Shown piece after piece: positions 1-13,235 of a stretch of DNA of 64,000 nucleotides. The notes under the pieces were generated by a model. That model ran no database searches. It was not told where the DNA came from and was given only the letters and a program-made list of their open reading frames with translations. The translations under genes and the position numbers were made by a program. Source of the DNA: Muriicola soli (GTDB taxonomy: Bacteria > Bacteroidota > Bacteroidia > Flavobacteriales > Flavobacteriaceae); contig NZ_CP035544.1 of assembly GCF_004139715.1 (NCBI RefSeq), positions 2,855,501 through 2,919,500 on the forward strand, written 5' to 3'. Every line of letters starts with the position of its first letter. Position 1 is the stretch's first letter.

Positions 1-3000
1 TTGTGATTATATTGCTGTCTTCAATACACAATGGAAGTGCCGTTTCTGTGATCCGCACAAAATAATTTCCTGCAGGAATACCGTTTATGGTCAGCGGATT
101 TACAGCTGTATCCCCAACACCCGTAATACCTGTTGAGACAGCAGCACTCGTAAATACTTCATAAGAGTAGGTGCCGGAATATCCCGTAATATCAATTTCC
201 AGCGCACCATTAGAGTCGCCAAAACAAACAACAGGCGCCGTTGCAGTAGCCACAACATCAATTAAGTCGTAAGCCATGATTTCGTAAGGAGCTGTATCTA
301 TATAGCAGCCCGTTGCATTATCCGTAATACGGAATACATAAGTGCCTACGGCACTAAGGTCGTATTCCGCGGTAGTATTGGTTGGAGTAGCTGTTTGGGT
401 TGCATTCGGATTACCCAGAGGCAAGGCATCTACCGTGTAGGTATTAGCCGGATTGCCATCATCACTTATGGTGATTAATACCTGTTCCGGATTAGCACAG
501 GAAATGGCAGTAACCTGACTTACAGCAGCCGTAAATACATTCAGGGGATCGATGGTCACCATTACTGTATCGGTACAACCATTATCATCTCTGACAGTAA
601 CGGTAATATTCTGTACAACTCCGGTATCATTGATGTTAAACGTATTGGAAGAGAAGAAATTAACCCCGTCAATACTGTACGAATAAGGTGCGGTACCATC
701 GGAAGCCGTGGCCGTGATAACTGCTTGAGTTACACTGTTGTCTGCGGCACAAGCAAAAGCCGTGGCCGTAGCACCTAATGAGAGCACAACAGGCTCGTTG
801 ATAACGACGGCTTCAGTATGAGTACAATTCCTGTCTGAAGTAACGGTAATGTCGTAAGACCCGGCAATTAAGCCATTAAATATTGGGCTCGACTGAACCG
901 TTGGAGGATTCACCCCATCATCTAAGGTATAGGTATATGGCGGATTGTCATTTGATGGGTCCAGACTTATGTTAATAGATCCATCACTACCACCAAAACA
1001 AGAAACATCTTCTTTGGAATAAGTAAAAGTAACCGGTGTTGGAACCTCAAGGGTGATTGGCGCCTGAGCATCACAACCAGACCCAGAGATATCGTAAACA
1101 ATAGCGGTATAAGTGTCAGGAGCCAATCCCGTAAAGGTATTGGAAACCTGAGGCACCCCACCCGTAACGCTAACTCCGCCGCCGTCTAAAAGGTCGTATT
1201 CGTAACTACCGGATCCACCAGTAGCCGTTATGCTAATTTCACCATCATTTAGAGCACATGAAGGCTGCAGATCTACTTCCGGAGTAAGACTCAATGGAGG
1301 CAAGATCGTAATGGTATCGGTATCTGTACAACCATTGGCATCTCTAACCGTAACCGTGTAGGTACCTGCAGAAGACACAGTAATGGTAGAACTCGACTGG
1401 AATCCTGCTCCAATACTGTATTCAAGAGGCGCCACACCAGTACCAACAACGGTAAAAGTATATGAATTTCCGGTTGAGGTACACTGGTCTGTAGCATAAG
1501 CCGGGGCAGTTACTGTTGGTAACGGATCTTCATCTACCGTTACGGTAATGAAGGTATAACAGCCGTTAGTATCCTGAACATAAACATCATAGTCTGCCGG
1601 GTATACAGCGGGTGAAAGCGTTGCGCTGGCGCTTGCTGTGTAGTCTGCCGGAACAGGGATATTGCCTGTTGGCATAAAGGCATAGGTATACCCAGGCGTC
1701 CCACCAGCTCCCTGTACTGTAAGTTGAGCACCGATATTACAATTTGCATTGATATTTGACAATACAGAAACAGCAACCGGAGCACTTGGTGAGCCTATGG
1801 TTATTGTATTCGAAATATCGTCACAGAAAGGAGTGTCTGTTGCAATTACCTCAACGTAGAGGTTTCCTGCAGGCAGTCCTGAAATCGTTCTTGGGTTTAC
1901 CGAAGTATCAGTTCCAATAACTCCTGTGATTGGCGTAGCTGTGTCATCAAAGATTTGGTAGGTATAGTTACCGAGGTAATTATTGACCTGAATAGACAAT
2001 TCACCATCTGTATCACCAAAACAGGTAACCGGTGTCACTGCCGTGGCAACAGCTTCAATAAGATCATATGGGGCAATTGTATAAGGAGCAGATGTAAAGT
2101 AGCATCCTGTTACATTATCTGTTACCCTAAAGACGTAGTCTCCGGGGGCAGTCAGGATGAAATCAGAGGTATACACTCCGGCACCCGGGGATTGCGTTGG
2201 AACAGACCCAAGAGGAAGTAGATCAAAATCAAAATCACCTGACCCACCGGTAACAGTCACCCGCGCTGTTTCGTCATTTGAACAAGTAATTGCCGTGATC
2301 TGAGCAACAGACACATCGGTAATTGTTGGCATGGGGTTGATAGTGACCAGATCTGTATCTGTACAACCATTATTATCACGGATAGTCACGGTAATATTTT
2401 GGACAACTCCCGTATCGTTGATATTGAAGGTGTTGCTGCTGAAGAAATTAACGCCATCGATACTATAAGTGTACGGAGCAGTCCCATCAGAACCAACAGC
2501 AGTGATCACTGCCTGTGTAGGCGAATTGTTTACATTACAAGCAAAATCGGTTGCAGTAGCCGCAACATCCACCGGAAGCGGTTCTGTAATAGTTATCGCA
2601 ACACGATCCTCACATAATCTGGAAGACCTAGTTAGTACTTCATAATCTCCTGCGGCGAGTCCGGTAAAGGTATTATTGGTCTGCGGTCCGGCCAGTAAGA
2701 TCAGCCCTGTGCTATCGTATAATTCATAGACATAAGGCGGATTGTTCATACCCGGATCCAAAATAGCGGTTACAGAGCCATCGTTTGCTCCGGTACAAGA
2801 AACATTAGTCTGTGTAGTTGTGAACGAAACGGCGGCGGGAACTTCCAACTCGATGTTAACCGAGGCACCACATCCTGCAACAAGACCGTCATAGACATAA
2901 GCTGTATATAATCCCGGAGCAAGATTTATAAATAATGGAGAGGCTTGTGGTGGTCCCTGACTAACAGCCCCCAGGAATAGCTCATAGGTATAGACCCCGG

Positions 3001-3600
3001 AGCCACCGTAGGGCGTAAGTAGGATTCGTCCATCATTTGCAAAGCAATTTGGTTGTACCTGAGCTTCTGCCGACAGTGAGGCCGGCGGATAAATATCTAC
3101 AGAAACTAAATTTCCACAATCGTTAGCGTCTTTAATTTCAAAGGTATAGCTACCGGAATTCAATCCTGTAAAGTCTACAAAATCACTTGCATTTGTAAGT
3201 GTGGTACTTTGAAAAGCGCCACCATTTACACTAATGTTATAAGGCCCTACACCCGCAACATCAAGTGTTACCCGGATGATAAACCCACCTTCGGGCGCAG
3301 CACATTGATTTAGGACTGCCGCAGAAATAACAGCTTCGGGGTCTGCAGCTATAACCACATCTAAAACCGGTGACATACACCCACTTGCATCCTGAGCATA
3401 TACATCCCAGTCAGTATTGACTGCAGGGTCTAATTCTGCGTAGTTACTGGCGGTAAAGTCGCCCGCAACGGGCGCAACTCCATCTTGGACAAAGGCGTAG
3501 GTAAATGAACCCGTTCCACCACTTGCCAGGACAGTTACCTGAGCATCTTCATTACAATTAGCATTGTTATTGTCAACCAGATTCAGGCTTATCGGTGTAG
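1..3600 (-). repeat. Long-period internal repeat of the giant adhesin, about 1.8 kb unit
   Basis: Two adjacent multi-domain blocks (about 1-1790 and 1790-3600) align across their length. Anchors: the gaagaaatta-type segment at 653 recurs at 2441 (offset 1788), and atcctgaaca at 1571 recurs as atcctgagca at 3389 (offset 1818). Each block holds about seven SprB/Ig-like domains in the same order. Offsets vary by multiples of three, as expected for coding DNA. Further copies may lie beyond the left edge. Confidence 0.75.
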
Positions 3601-6600
3601 GCTCGATAATTCTGAAGGGATAGGTGTTTGAACACTGGGTTCCACCAACCTCTTCAAAATACAAGACGTAATCTCCGGGAACAATGTCGTTAATAGTCAC
3701 GGATCCGGTAGGACCTCCGGCAGGACCGGTGGCAGTTCCTGTATACACGCCCGGACCGGACGCAGGATTATTGGTTAGCGTCTCTAAAACGCTATAATTA
3801 ATATCCGTCACTGTAGGATCAAAACCTTCTATCTGGAAGGTGATACTACCATTAGTGTCTCCGAAACACAATACATCGGTAACGGTAGGCGTAGCCACCA
3901 CATCTATCGAGGAAAGTGTTGGAATAGTTTCTTCTACATAACTAGAGCAACCACTAACATTATCGATGGCCTGGAAAATATAGGTTTGTCCGGAATTTAA
4001 TCCCGTAAAGGTTGCTATTTCTTCTAGCGGACCACCTGGTACTTCAGTAGTAGGCCCAATCGCTGTTCCGTAAATGGTAAAGGTATAATCCCCTGAACCT
4101 CCGTCAGCAGAAAGTTCTACTGTTCCTCCGGTAGGACAATCTACAATGGCCGTCCCGGCATTCAGGGTTAAGAACGGGTTGGCGCGAATCCTAACGGGGT
4201 TTTCGTAGTACTCACAACCATTGGCATCGATGATCCTTACGTAATAATCACCAAATAAAAGACCGTCAAAAGTAGCTGTCGTAGATGGGGTATTTACAAT
4301 GGGGTTAGGCCCTGTTGTTGCAACGATATTATTTGAATTATCGTAAAGCGTATAGGTAAAGTTGGCCACGCCCCCACTGGTTATATTAATATCGATCCTT
4401 CCGGGAATATCTCCACCTACCCCACAGGAAACATCCGTAGGCACAACATTGGCATCGAATAGAGCTGGGTCTGTTAGGGTGACTGAGTCTGTATAGGTAC
4501 AACCTTTATCATCTTGCACGGTGTAATTATAGGTTCCTGCAGACAGGCCGGTATACACAGTTTGTGCAGTGTATGGGGACCCGTCAAAACTTATCAAATA
4601 AGGCGAAATTCCAAAGTTGGGATCAACGTTTATTTCTACTATTCCATTGGTATCCCCATTACAGGTAGGATCAATAGCGGTCGCCGTCGCAACAGGATTT
4701 ACTGCCGGTGTTACAGTAATTATATTCGATTCTGAAACACAACCCTGGTTATCAGTAACCCTGAATTGGTAAGTTCCTGCCACAGAGGTAGTATAGGGGA
4801 AGCCACCACCGTAAGCGACATATCCGGCGCTGTTGATATCAATTTCGTAAGTAAATGGCGCATAGCCAGGGCCTACGATAAGGTCGATTTCTGCATCTGG
4901 TGAGGCGGAGCAATCCAGATCTTTGTCCAGTACCGCATTCGACGTGAGTTCAGGTTCTATAGTGATCATAACATCATCACTACATCCATAGGAATCTAAT
5001 ACTGTAAAGGTGTAATTCCCGGGAATCAGATCGTTAAAAGTGTTCGATGTTTGTGTAGGCCCTCCGTTTATGCTGTAGAAATACGGGGATTGACCTCCGG
5101 TGGCGCCTACAACTATTGTAGCAAGGCTGGTAGAGGAATAGCACAAATCCGAAGAAGGGTCAATACTCGCTACCGGATTGGCCGGGGTAACAATATCAAA
5201 AGTGTCTGTAACGGTACATCCACCGGCATCAGTAACACTAATAGTATAGGTCCCCAATTGGGTTAGCCCAAAGAAACTATTGCTAGCCTGAGGCCCTAAT
5301 ACGCTGGTATCAGGCTGTTCCAACTCGTAAGTATATCCACCCCAGCCATCCGTGGCATTGATGGTTACACTGGCATCAGTGGAGCAGGTCAAAGGAGATA
5401 CCACAAAAGTAAAGGCCAGTGGCAAGGCAGGCTCAGACACTGTAATCGTGTCGGTATCTGTACAATTGGTAGTCTCGTCGGTTACGACGATGGTGTAATT
5501 TCCGGCAGTAAGGCCCGTTAAATTGATGGTTGCGGCAGACTGTCCCGTAACCGAAGCCCCTCCGTTCACGGAATAAGCATACGTTGTTGAAAAGTCGCTA
5601 ACAGCAAAATCTATAGCGCCATCAGCAGCCCCCACACAGGAAGCATTATTTACCAAAGAACCTGCTACCTGTACTTTATTTACCGGGTTCAGGGTATAGT
5701 TTTCATCGTAACTACAGCCATAGCTATCGGTTACCCGGAAGGTATAGGTGTCCGGGGCCAATCCCGTAAACACATTATTATTTCCGTTGTTTACAACTGC
5801 CAATGCCGGCGCAATAATTTCGTATGTAATCGCTCCGATTCCACCGGTTACGGTAAGCGTAATATCTGAGGTTTCCGCCGGGCAATTGGGAGGCGTAGCA
5901 GCAAAAGAAATATCAGTAGGCGGATCAAGTGGTGGCACTACGGCATTGGCGGTGACAAAAGTACAGCCATTGCTGTCCATTACGGTAATGGTATATGAAC
6001 CATCGGTCAATCCTGTAAAGGTATTTGAGGCGCCAAAATTGATCCCGTCAATACTGTAAGTATAGCCCGGAGTACCTCCGGTCACATTTTGTGCTTCAAT
6101 TGTTGCGGTTTGCACACAGGTATAAGTCTGTGTAATTACGGCATCCGCATTGATGGGGTTAGGATTTGTCAGTGTTACACTACCCGCGTAGGTACACTCC
6201 TTACTGTCCTGAACAATATAATTGTAGGTACCGGCAGCCAGGTTAGAATAAACAGTTTGATTAGACAATCCAGCTCCGTCAAAGTCGACCTGATAAGGCG
6301 GAGTTCCGAAATTTGTATCAATTAAGATTTCTACTGAACCGTCAGTAGCTCCGTCACAAGTTGGATCCGTAAAATTATGTGTCGCAACGGGGTTGGTAAT
6401 AGGGTCTACAACTATGGTAGTTTGGGCGGTACATCCTTCATTATCAGTAATAAGGAAGGTAAAAGAACCGTCAACTGCTGTTGTATACGTAAAAGTATTT
6501 CCTACAACCGCCGTACTGGCTCCTCCATTTACCTGATACGAATAAGGAGCATAACCATCATTGATCGTAATGTCTATGACTGCATCGGGAGATACCGTAC

Positions 6601-9600
6601 AATCGAGCTCTTTTGTCAAAACTCCGGTAACCGTAAGCTGGGGCTCAATAGTAACCGTATTTGAGGTAGCGGTACATCCAAAAGAATCAGTGACCACTAC
6701 TGAATAAGCACCCGGAGTTAAATTGGCAAATACATTGGAGCTTTGGTTGGCCCCTCCATTAAGACTGTAAGAATAAGGAGCAATTCCACCACTTACATTC
6801 GCATTAAGGGTTACTCCTGTTGAAGGATTATAACACAGGTCTGTATCCGGATCCAGGGTAAGGGTTGGAATATCCGGGGCGGTAATTACAAACGTATCAG
6901 TAACAACGCAACCTTCAGAATCGGTTAGTGTTATTGTATAGGTTCCGGTCTGACTTAAGCCCGAAAAAACATTACTTCCTTGAGGGCCCACAACTGAGGT
7001 GTCGGGCTGTTCTAGCTCATAAGAATATCCACCCCATCCACCGCTTGCGGTGATGGTTGCAGAAGCATCTGAAGAACAGGTAAGAGGTGTTGTTGTAAAG
7101 GTAAACGAAAGTGCTGTTACGGGTTCACTTACCGTGATGGTATCTGTATCCGTACAGTTTGTAGTTTCATCAGTAACAATGATCGTATAGTCCCCAGCGG
7201 CAAGTCCGCTAAGGCTAACGGTATTAGCCGATTGGCCAGTTACTGCTGTACCTCCGTTAATTGTATAAGCATAAGTGCCGTTAAATCCACCAACATTATA
7301 TTCGACTTCGCCATCAGATCCCCCAAAACATGTAACATTGCTTACTAGGGTTCCAGCAACCTGAATAGGCACAACAGGCGTAATGGTGTAATTTTCTTCA
7401 TAAAAACAACCATTGGCATCTGTAACCCTAAAAGTATAGGTATCCGGACTCAACCCGGCAAATACATTATTGTTCCCATTATTTATAACCACAGGCGCGA
7501 TCATGTCATAAGTAATAGCCCCTATACCACCGGTTACAGAGAGGGAAACATCAGAAGTTAAGGCAGGACAGTTTGGAGTTGTCGCAGAAAAGCTGATATC
7601 AGTCGGAACATCCAGTGGATTTACTACTACCGGATTCGTAACTAAAAGACATCCGTTAGCGTCTCTGACAGTTATTGTATATGTGCCATCTGTTAGGCCG
7701 GAGAATGTTTCCGCACCGGCACCTGAGACAAAATTCACCCCGTCTATACTATATTCATAAGGGGCTGTTCCTCCAGTAGTGCCCTGTGCTTCAATGATAC
7801 CAAACTGAGTACAGCTATAGTCCTGAATCAACACAGCTGTTGATGTTACACCGTTTGTGGGCCCGGAAATGGTATAATCTTCGAAGAAATCACAGGAGGA
7901 ACCTCCCTTTCTCTGGTTGAGGCGAACTGTATAATCACCCTGCGCCAGGCCTGTAAATACTCCGGAAGAATTATTTGCGATTTCAACTCCATTCTCATCT
8001 AGAAGAAAGAAAGTTAGCTGGTAACCATTTGTATTAGTTAGATTCCAGCTGATAGATCCATCCGCGGCGCCAAAACAAGTTTCGTCAATAACTGTAGTAG
8101 GGTCATATTCAATAGAAGGCACCAAAACTATGGTAACTGTATTTGAAATTGCAGAACAGTTGTTTTTGTCAACAACCACAAAGGTGTAGTCACCAGGGAT
8201 TAAAACATCAAATATAACGCTGGTTTGAAACTCTGATGCAGGGATGTCATTTACCGTGGGATATGAAGTTACGGTATTGCCACTCTCATCTACAAAAGAC
8301 CAAATTGCATAGACATGCGGAGTACGGCCACCGGTAGAATTCATTTGAATATTACCTTCCCTACAACTGATGTGTTGAGAGATGCTTGCCTCTAGGTCGA
8401 GATCTGACAGGTCATTTATTGTAACTTGTTCAGTATAATTACAGCCATCATCTGTAGTAATCAACACATCGTATACTCCATCATTTAAGTTGGCGAAGGT
8501 GTAATTGTTATCTGTACTTGGCCCGAAGGTGTCGACGGTAGTTCCTCCTTGGGATATTTCGTAATAGTATTGAGGTTCTACATCCAGGACTGAAATGGAA
8601 ATTTCGCCAAGCCCGGAACAGTCGGTATCCCTGGTAGTGATATCTACCTGGAAATCACGGGTTAACACGCCGATGTTCTCCAATCTGAAAATGCATCCGC
8701 CCGTAACTCCCTGCTGGCGCATTTCTACGGTATAGGCTCCATTATTATTGATTGTAAAACTTGGGCCATTATTTGCGCTGTATGGTACCAGGATATTTCC
8801 ATTGGTAGCATCTAGTAATTGATATTCGTAATCGACAGGCATATTGGTAACGGTGATGTTACCAGGAGAGGCACAGATAAGGTCTGTAACATTAGCCTGG
8901 GGATTAAGAGGGTTCTTAAAAATATTAAAGTAGAAACGGGTAAAACAACCGTTCTGATAGTTGATAATCAAACGATATTCCCCCGCATCAGAGGCGAGGA
9001 AGTTATTTCCATTCCCTACATTATTCCAGGTACAGCCCGAATTTTTATTCGCACAATCGGCTCCTGCTGAAGAACAACTGGCGGTATCGAGCTGCTCCCA
9101 TTCAATGCTATCCGCATCAGGGATATTTATCTGAATTAATTCGGTATCATTAAGTCCGCACAAGAATACCTTGGGCAAGAGTTCACCATCATTAGGACAA
9201 GTGACCACTTCTCCCTCAACAGTGTTTGTTGGGTCATTGATCAGGTCAATGATAGGGTTCGTTTGGGTGGCCCCGAAGTTCTCTACGGTAATGATTTCCT
9301 GAAAACCTTTGCATGGATCTGCAACGATCTTATCCACAATATACATCCCGAGTTCCGTTACCAGTTGGGTACTGGGGTCTCCGTCAGGATCCCCGTCATC
9401 AATGATCGTATCCCCTGCATCAATCAATCCGTCCATATTTTCATCCCTGTACCATACGTAACTGTCAAAGTTATCCCCGGCGTCGAGCAGGACATCATCT
9501 CCACAGAGTTGAACGGTGCGGCTGTAGTCACAGCTTTCGAGGTCATCAAGCAGAAAGTTAGTTGCCCCCGGGGTAACAAATCCACAACTGTCGAAATCAG

Positions 9601-11158
9601 ACACACTGGGGTCATCCGTGATCACGTTGTTATTGATCACGCCCTGATAGGTGGAATAGGCCTGGTTTGGAATCTGGTCCGTACAAGCATCGACAAAGTC
9701 GAAGCAGTTTTCAGCTACCTGTACCCGCATCCTGATTTCACTTATGGGGTCGCCATCTTCTACCAGATTGTCAGGTATGTTAAACAAAATTTCGTGGGCA
9801 ACAGGGTCGTAAACATATGTAACTCCCGGAGGTAGAACCAGGTTGGATTCATCGATGGTTACATTAACCGGCAATACATCTCTTAGCACATAATTTGTAG
9901 CATCGTCATTCCCTGTATTCTGAAACGCCAACACATAATCCAGAAGCTGACCTAAATTAACTCCTTGGCCGGTGATGTCATTACCTGCAATATCCTCCAC
10001 CGTTTTTTCAACAACGATATTAGGCTCAATAATTTCAATATTGAAGGAGTTAAAGAAGGGATAATATTGATCACCATTAGAGGTGAACCGAAGGGTTGCA
10101 GCGGTTTCAGCATTGGGTATTACTGTATTAAGCGGGTTGTTCAGAAAGAACATATCCGTATCATATCCGAGCGTATTCACGCTATTTGGAGTACGGTTGT
10201 TTGTTATCGCCCCGTTTAGAGTAATGTTACTATTAAAGAAATTATTGGACGGATTAACAGGATCGCTTATGTCAGTGAAAAATGGGTTACTCGCAGCCCT
10301 TATTCTCATTTGATCACCGGTAATTCGGTTGTCCCCCTCTAAAGCTGCTGCACCTATATGGGCATTTACAGGTCCTGCAGGGATCGTATTAAAACCGGTG
10401 TAATTAATGTCCACGGTAGGATTAGCACTTCGCACGCGGGCAAAACCGTCGAAAGTGGTGATTAGTTTTCCTGTAAGAGTCGGGTTTTCGTAAACGATAA
10501 CTAAGGTCCATCCGGCAGCGGCACCACCACCAGGGGAAAGGGATCCCACCACAGAGCGTACGTTGGCTACGGTATAATCTCCCGAAGGATCTGCAAGGGC
10601 GGTAATCAACGGCGTTACGTCTGCATAACAGGCGTATGGGCTATTTTGTGTTACCGATGGATCGCCGCTGGTAAAGCCATCATAAAGCACCTGATCTGCT
10701 GTGATGTCTACATATGTGCCACTTCCGGGCAACATAAGTTTTACCTGGTTAAAATCGTTTTGTCTGTTAGTTCCCACAGCCTGCCCCGCCTGTTCACTGG
10801 GATAAGTGGCAGACCAATACAGGCCTGCGTACCTGATAAGGTTACAATTGGCATTGGGAAATGCAAAATTAGCCGAACTGGAACTGAAAGTAGTGGCATC
10901 GCTATCTACGTCGATATATTGCTGGTTGAGCCAGTCATTGTAGGTAGATGAATTGCCAGTTGCATTGTAGGGGTCTTCCGGTTCGGTATTACTGGTGCCT
11001 CCGTCGCGGTTTACGATATTGTTTGCAATAAAGGTCAGGTCACCCTTAATATTATTTTGATACCGAATGGTAAAAGGAGTAAATTCCTGACTATAGCCGA
11101 AATATGAAATAAGGGCTATACAGACAAGCAATAATTTTTGGGTAGAGTTCTGTTTCAT
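1..11158 (-). CDS. SprB-like giant cell-surface adhesin (3' end outside window)
   Basis: The reading frame is open from the ATG at 11158 to the left edge, about 3,719 codons, with no C-terminus in the window. The protein starts with a Sec signal peptide ([20 protein letters not shown], then GYSQ). A non-repetitive region of roughly 300 residues follows, then a DUF11-like segment ([10 protein letters not shown]...[10 protein letters not shown]). The rest is a long array of about 85-residue SprB/Ig-like repeats with motifs such as [34 protein letters not shown] and a closing GC. SprB of Flavobacterium johnsoniae, the mobile gliding adhesin (about 6,500 residues), has this architecture and is exported by the type IX system. 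The start overlaps the stop of the SprF-like gene (TAATG), so translation is probably coupled. Adhesin function is inferred; a type B sorting domain is expected but lies outside. Confidence 0.88.
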   Translation of the reverse strand, partial: MKQNSTQKLLLVCIALISYFGYSQEFTPFTIRYQNNIKGDLTFIANNIVNRDGGTSNTEPEDPYNATGNSSTYNDWLNQQYIDVDSDATTFSSSSANFAFPNANCNLIRYAGLYWSATYPSEQAGQAVGTNRQNDFNQVKLMLPGSGTYVDITADQVLYDGFTSGDPSVTQNSPYACYADVTPLITALADPSGDYTVANVRSVVGSLSPGGGAAAGWTLVIVYENPTLTGKLITTFDGFARVRSANPTVDINYTGFNTIPAGPVNAHIGAAALEGDNRITGDQMRIRAASNPFFTDISDPVNPSNNFFNSNITLNGAITNNRTPNSVNTLGYDTDMFFLNNPLNTVIPNAETAATLRFTSNGDQYYPFFNSFNIEIIEPNIVVEKTVEDIAGNDITGQGVNLGQLLDYVLAFQNTGNDDATNYVLRDVLPVNVTIDESNLVLPPGVTYVYDPVAHEILFNIPDNLVEDGDPISEIRMRVQVAENCFDFVDACTDQIPNQAYSTYQGVINNNVITDDPSVSDFDSCGFVTPGATNFLLDDLESCDYSRTVQLCGDDVLLDAGDNFDSYVWYRDENMDGLIDAGDTIIDDGDPDGDPSTQLVTELGMYIVDKIVADPCKGFQEIITVENFGATQTNPIIDLINDPTNTVEGEVVTCPNDGELLPKVFLCGLNDTELIQINIPDADSIEWEQLDTASCSSAGADCANKNSGCTWNNVGNGNNFLASDAGEYRLIINYQNGCFTRFYFNIFKNPLNPQANVTDLICASPGNITVTNMPVDYEYQLLDATNGNILVPYSANNGPSFTINNNGAYTVEMRQQGVTGGCIFRLENIGVLTRDFQVDITTRDTDCSGLGEISISVLDVEPQYYYEISQGGTTVDTFGPSTDNNYTFANLNDGVYDVLITTDDGCNYTEQVTINDLSDLDLEASISQHISCREGNIQMNSTGGRTPHVYAIWSFVDESGNTVTSYPTVNDIPASEFQTSVIFDVLIPGDYTFVVVDKNNCSAISNTVTIVLVPSIEYDPTTVIDETCFGAADGSISWNLTNTNGYQLTFFLLDENGVEIANNSSGVFTGLAQGDYTVRLNQRKGGSSCDFFEDYTISGPTNGVTSTAVLIQDYSCTQFGIIEAQGTTGGTAPYEYSIDGVNFVSGAGAETFSGLTDGTYTITVRDANGCLLVTNPVVVNPLDVPTDISFSATTPNCPALTSDVSLSVTGGIGAITYDMIAPVVINNGNNNVFAGLSPDTYTFRVTDANGCFYEENYTITPVVPIQVAGTLVSNVTCFGGSDGEVEYNVGGFNGTYAYTINGGTAVTGQSANTVSLSGLAAGDYTIIVTDETTNCTDTDTITVSEPVTALSFTFTTTPLTCSSDASATITASGGWGGYSYELEQPDTSVVGPQGSNVFSGLSQTGTYTITLTDSEGCVVTDTFVITAPDIPTLTLDPDTDLCYNPSTGVTLNANVSGGIAPYSYSLNGGANQSSNVFANLTPGAYSVVVTDSFGCTATSNTVTIEPQLTVTGVLTKELDCTVSPDAVIDITINDGYAPYSYQVNGGASTAVVGNTFTYTTAVDGSFTFLITDNEGCTAQTTIVVDPITNPVATHNFTDPTCDGATDGSVEILIDTNFGTPPYQVDFDGAGLSNQTVYSNLAAGTYNYIVQDSKECTYAGSVTLTNPNPINADAVITQTYTCVQTATIEAQNVTGGTPGYTYSIDGINFGASNTFTGLTDGSYTITVMDSNGCTFVTANAVVPPLDPPTDISFAATPPNCPAETSDITLTVTGGIGAITYEIIAPALAVVNNGNNNVFTGLAPDTYTFRVTDSYGCSYDENYTLNPVNKVQVAGSLVNNASCVGAADGAIDFAVSDFSTTYAYSVNGGASVTGQSAATINLTGLTAGNYTIVVTDETTNCTDTDTITVSEPALPLAFTFVVSPLTCSTDASVTINATDGWGGYTYELEQPDTSVLGPQASNSFFGLTQLGTYTISVTDAGGCTVTDTFDIVTPANPVASIDPSSDLCYSSTSLATIVVGATGGQSPYFYSINGGPTQTSNTFNDLIPGNYTFTVLDSYGCSDDVMITIEPELTSNAVLDKDLDCSASPDAEIDLIVGPGYAPFTYEIDINSAGYVAYGGGFPYTTSVAGTYQFRVTDNQGCVSESNIITVTPAVNPVATATAIDPTCNGDTNGIVEINVDPNFGISPYLISFDGSPYTAQTVYTGLSAGTYNYTVQDDKGCTYTDSVTLTDPALFDANVVPTDVSCGVGGDIPGRIDINITSGGVANFTYTLYDNSNNIVATTGPNPIVNTPSTTATFDGLLFGDYYVRIIDANGCEYYENPVRIRANPFLTLNAGTAIVDCPTGGTVELSADGGSGDYTFTIYGTAIGPTTEVPGGPLEEIATFTGLNSGQTYIFQAIDNVSGCSSYVEETIPTLSSIDVVATPTVTDVLCFGDTNGSITFQIEGFDPTVTDINYSVLETLTNNPASGPGVYTGTATGPAGGPTGSVTINDIVPGDYVLYFEEVGGTQCSNTYPFRIIEPTPISLNLVDNNNANCNEDAQVTVLASGGTGSFTYAFVQDGVAPVAGDFTASNYAELDPAVNTDWDVYAQDASGCMSPVLDVVIAADPEAVISAAVLNQCAAPEGGFIIRVTLDVAGVGPYNISVNGGAFQSTTLTNASDFVDFTGLNSGSYTFEIKDANDCGNLVSVDIYPPASLSAEAQVQPNCFANDGRILLTPYGGSGVYTYELFLGAVSQGPPQASPLFINLAPGLYTAYVYDGLVAGCGASVNIELEVPAAVSFTTTQTNVSCTGANDGSVTAILDPGMNNPPYVYELYDSTGLILLAGPQTNNTFTGLAAGDYEVLTRSSRLCEDRVAITITEPLPVDVAATATDFACNVNNSPTQAVITAVGSDGTAPYTYSIDGVNFFSSNTFNINDTGVVQNITVTIRDNNGCTDTDLVTINPMPTITDVSVAQITAITCSNDETARVTVTGGSGDFDFDLLPLGSVPTQSPGAGVYTSDFILTAPGDYVFRVTDNVTGCYFTSAPYTIAPYDLIEAVATAVTPVTCFGDTDGELSIQVNNYLGNYTYQIFDDTATPITGVIGTDTSVNPRTISGLPAGNLYVEVIATDTPFCDDISNTITIGSPSAPVAVSVLSNINANCNIGAQLTVQGAGGTPGYTYAFMPTGNIPVPADYTASASATLSPAVYPADYDVYVQDTNGCYTFITVTVDEDPLPTVTAPAYATDQCTSTGNSYTFTVVGTGVAPLEYSIGAGFQSSSTITVSSAGTYTVTVRDANGCTDTDTITILPPLSLTPEVDLQPSCALNDGEISITATGGSGSYEYDLLDGGGVSVTGGVPQVSNTFTGLAPDTYTAIVYDISGSGCDAQAPITLEVPTPVTFTYSKEDVSCFGGSDGSINISLDPSNDNPPYTYTLDDGVNPPTVQSSPIFNGLIAGSYDITVTSDRNCTHTEAVVINEPVVLSLGATATAFACAADNSVTQAVITATASDGTAPYSYSIDGVNFFSSNTFNINDTGVVQNITVTVRDDNGCTDTVMVTIDPLNVFTAAVSQVTAISCANPEQVLITISDDGNPANTYTVDALPLGNPNATQTATPTNTTAEYDLSAVGTYVFRITDNATGCYIDTAPYEIMAYDLIDVVATATAPVVCFGDSNGALEIDITGYSGTYSYEVFTSAAVSTGITGVGDTAVNPLTINGIPAGNYFVRITETALPLCIEDSNIIT
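4450..7850 (-). repeat. Second long-period internal repeat of the giant adhesin, about 1.69 kb unit
   Basis: Two adjacent blocks (about 4450-6150 and 6150-7850) match in order and sequence. The segment tcaggctgttcc at 5310 recurs as tcgggctgttct at 7002, an offset of 1692 bases or 564 codons. The segment at 4531 recurs at 6226, an offset of 1695. This family of blocks differs from the 1-3600 pair, so two separate duplications are implied. Boundaries were judged by eye and are approximate. Confidence 0.75.
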
Positions 11159-13227
11159 TAAGCAATGAGATTTGGGGTGACGCGCATTATCCACATCTTA
11201 TCCTCATAGGCGTCATTGAGTTTTGAGTAGTAGGTTATTAATGCGTTATTCCAGGAGTTGTGCTTTTTTAAATATACGTATCGGTATTTATTCTTTGGAT
11301 TAACAAAGTAACTTGCACTTAAGCCTCTGGAATTAAGTAATCTAACGAATCTTTTAGCGTTGTTTGGATTGGCGAAGACATTGGCAATGATGTAGTAATC
11401 CGTGTTGCCTCCGTAAAGCCCGGGATCCTGATCTTCCGGGATATTTGCCGCTACCTTATCCTGAACAACCACATTTTTCTGCAGCACATCAGTTCCGAAT
11501 TCGGAAGAGCGTTCTTTTATCTTATTGGCATTAGCCAGATATGTATCATTTCTGTACCTGTTTTGTACATTCATCACCCAAAGGTCACCTGTGTAATTAC
11601 CACCGAGCTTAGTGCGGTACGCCTGCTCAGCTTCTTCCCAGCTGTCATAACGTTGCAGGTATACGTACTTCATTCCGTTTTCAGGGTTATCGATATAATT
11701 AGCAGGGAACCCTTCTTCAGTCATCGCGTCTACAAATTTGTTGAGGTAGTGCTCGTCTTTGTAAACATTGGCGACTACATAATACCCGTCCTGAACCCCT
11801 TCCAGGTCTCTGAACTTTCTGCTTTTTACCCCCGATGTAGACTGATTGGTTTTCCTTTTTACAGCTGAGGTCTGTACTTGTGCAACTGCATCCCTGCTTT
11901 GTTGTTTTTCAAGTACAGGCGTTTTGTCAGCCTGTTTCTTTACAGGCTTGTTAAATTCTTTAGGATCTGCTGTAGTTTGTGCTACAGCAGATTTATCATT
12001 GTTGATAAAGTACATTTCTTCAGCCCGTTGTTCCAGATCCGGCCTGTCACCGGAGGTCTCTCTTCGCACCATACGCATTACCCTTTCAAAGCGATCTTCC
12101 AGGTCTTTCTGTCGATTGCTTTCGATAGAATCCTGCCTGTACATAAGCTCTGCAAGAATGGCATCGTTTTCTGCCAGTCGGCGCTTGAGTTCCTGGATTT
12201 CCTCATCTTTATCGGTCAGGTTCTCATCGAGAAGATCTTCCGGATCTTCCTCATTCTGGGCAAGCATTTCTTCTGAATCTTCAAGCATTACCCTGTCTTC
12301 GGTGAGGTTTGGTGTAATTGAATACGCAAAGGAAAGTTCGTGGGTAACTCCAAAGTTGTCGAAGTTATTAGAAAGGCCTTTTTCCATGGTATAACCGATA
12401 GAAAGCCTTTTATTTAAGTTAAAACCAACTCCGGCAGAAGCCCCGTAAAAGCTGTCGTAACCCCCTTGAATCCAACCCAATTTTGGCAGGTCCAAGATGA
12501 GATTTCCCCCGAGGACAAAGTCGTCTTGTCCCACTTTTCTGGCCCGGGCCAGGGGCATAAGTCGGCCATTTTCTAAAATACCTGAAGCGTTTTCAAACTG
12601 ATGGGTATATTGTAAGTGACCTGAAAATGTCTTGTCTTGAAAATCCGATACGGATTCCTGTGATTTCAGATTGTAGTCAAAAAGGTTTTCAGCAAAAAGA
12701 CCAAAGTCGAACTTCCCATAAGACAGGTTGAATCCCGGTTGAAAGGACAAAAGGGATACATCCTGGAAACCGCCTAAAAGCGGATCCTCTTCCACGGGGT
12801 TAGCCCTATTCTCATCGAAACCACTGTTGTAATAAGATACGTTGGCACCGAAGGTGAAATTACTTTTGTCGCTTAACTTAATCCCGTAAGCGTAATTGGC
12901 AAGCACTCCATAATTACTTACAATTCCCTCTCGCTGAGTGTAAAGACTAAGGCCTAAACCTGTGCGGTCACCCATCCGTCCGCTGTAACTCAGGAAATAT
13001 GTCTGGTTGTTATCGTCAAATGTAACCGACTGATTTCTGTGCAGGAGGTTGATGTACGACTTGTCTTCCCTTACTGTTGAAAAGGTCGGGTTGATTAAAA
13101 ACCGATTGAACTTCAACAGGTTTTGCGAAGGCACATCATAGGTAATAAACGGATTGTCATCCTGAGCTTTTACACCCAGAAAGGCCATCACGCATACTAT
13201 TACTAAGAGGATTATTCTTGGTTTCAT
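11158..13227 (-). CDS. PorP/SprF-family outer-membrane protein with coiled coil and two C-terminal SPOR-like modules
   Basis: Residues 1-300 form a PorP/SprF beta-barrel domain after a signal peptide ([22 protein letters not shown]), with the typical opening on an NRFLINP-like segment and repeated Y/F-rich strands. A charged coiled coil follows at about 335-400 ([19 protein letters not shown]). Two SPOR-like modules are at about 470-550 and 605-685, each running from a GYYVVANVY-type strand through NP..G..YVYL to LWVMNV or MWIMRV. SprF proteins are needed for export or surface attachment of SprB-type, type B-sorted proteins, and the position between two such proteins fits this role. At 689 residues it is about twice the usual SprF length because of the fused tail. 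It lies 8 bp after the upstream gene and shares TAATG with the adhesin. SPOR-like modules usually bind peptidoglycan, so an envelope anchor is possible. Confidence 0.87.
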   Translation of the reverse strand: MKPRIILLVIVCVMAFLGVKAQDDNPFITYDVPSQNLLKFNRFLINPTFSTVREDKSYINLLHRNQSVTFDDNNQTYFLSYSGRMGDRTGLGLSLYTQREGIVSNYGVLANYAYGIKLSDKSNFTFGANVSYYNSGFDENRANPVEEDPLLGGFQDVSLLSFQPGFNLSYGKFDFGLFAENLFDYNLKSQESVSDFQDKTFSGHLQYTHQFENASGILENGRLMPLARARKVGQDDFVLGGNLILDLPKLGWIQGGYDSFYGASAGVGFNLNKRLSIGYTMEKGLSNNFDNFGVTHELSFAYSITPNLTEDRVMLEDSEEMLAQNEEDPEDLLDENLTDKDEEIQELKRRLAENDAILAELMYRQDSIESNRQKDLEDRFERVMRMVRRETSGDRPDLEQRAEEMYFINNDKSAVAQTTADPKEFNKPVKKQADKTPVLEKQQSRDAVAQVQTSAVKRKTNQSTSGVKSRKFRDLEGVQDGYYVVANVYKDEHYLNKFVDAMTEEGFPANYIDNPENGMKYVYLQRYDSWEEAEQAYRTKLGGNYTGDLWVMNVQNRYRNDTYLANANKIKERSSEFGTDVLQKNVVVQDKVAANIPEDQDPGLYGGNTDYYIIANVFANPNNAKRFVRLLNSRGLSASYFVNPKNKYRYVYLKKHNSWNNALITYYSKLNDAYEDKMWIMRVTPNLIA

Positions 13228-13235
13228 TGGTTGGC

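Noticed and set aside
5748-6664. Series of plus-strand ORFs
   Set aside because: All lie opposite the repeat array of the giant adhesin and come from its codon bias.
1-8900. CRISPR-like regular repetition
   Set aside because: Repeats are degenerate, about 250-280 bases or longer, and keep a reading frame; no short identical repeat with unique spacers.
9263-9835. 190-residue plus-strand ORF
   Set aside because: It is antisense to the giant adhesin frame, whose translation here is sensible (DUF11-like and repeat motifs). The plus-strand product has no recognisable domain or signal.
11846-12394. Serine-rich 182-residue plus-strand ORF
   Set aside because: It is antisense to the coiled coil of the SprF-like gene; serine/arginine runs are what the complement of a Glu/Leu coiled coil yields.
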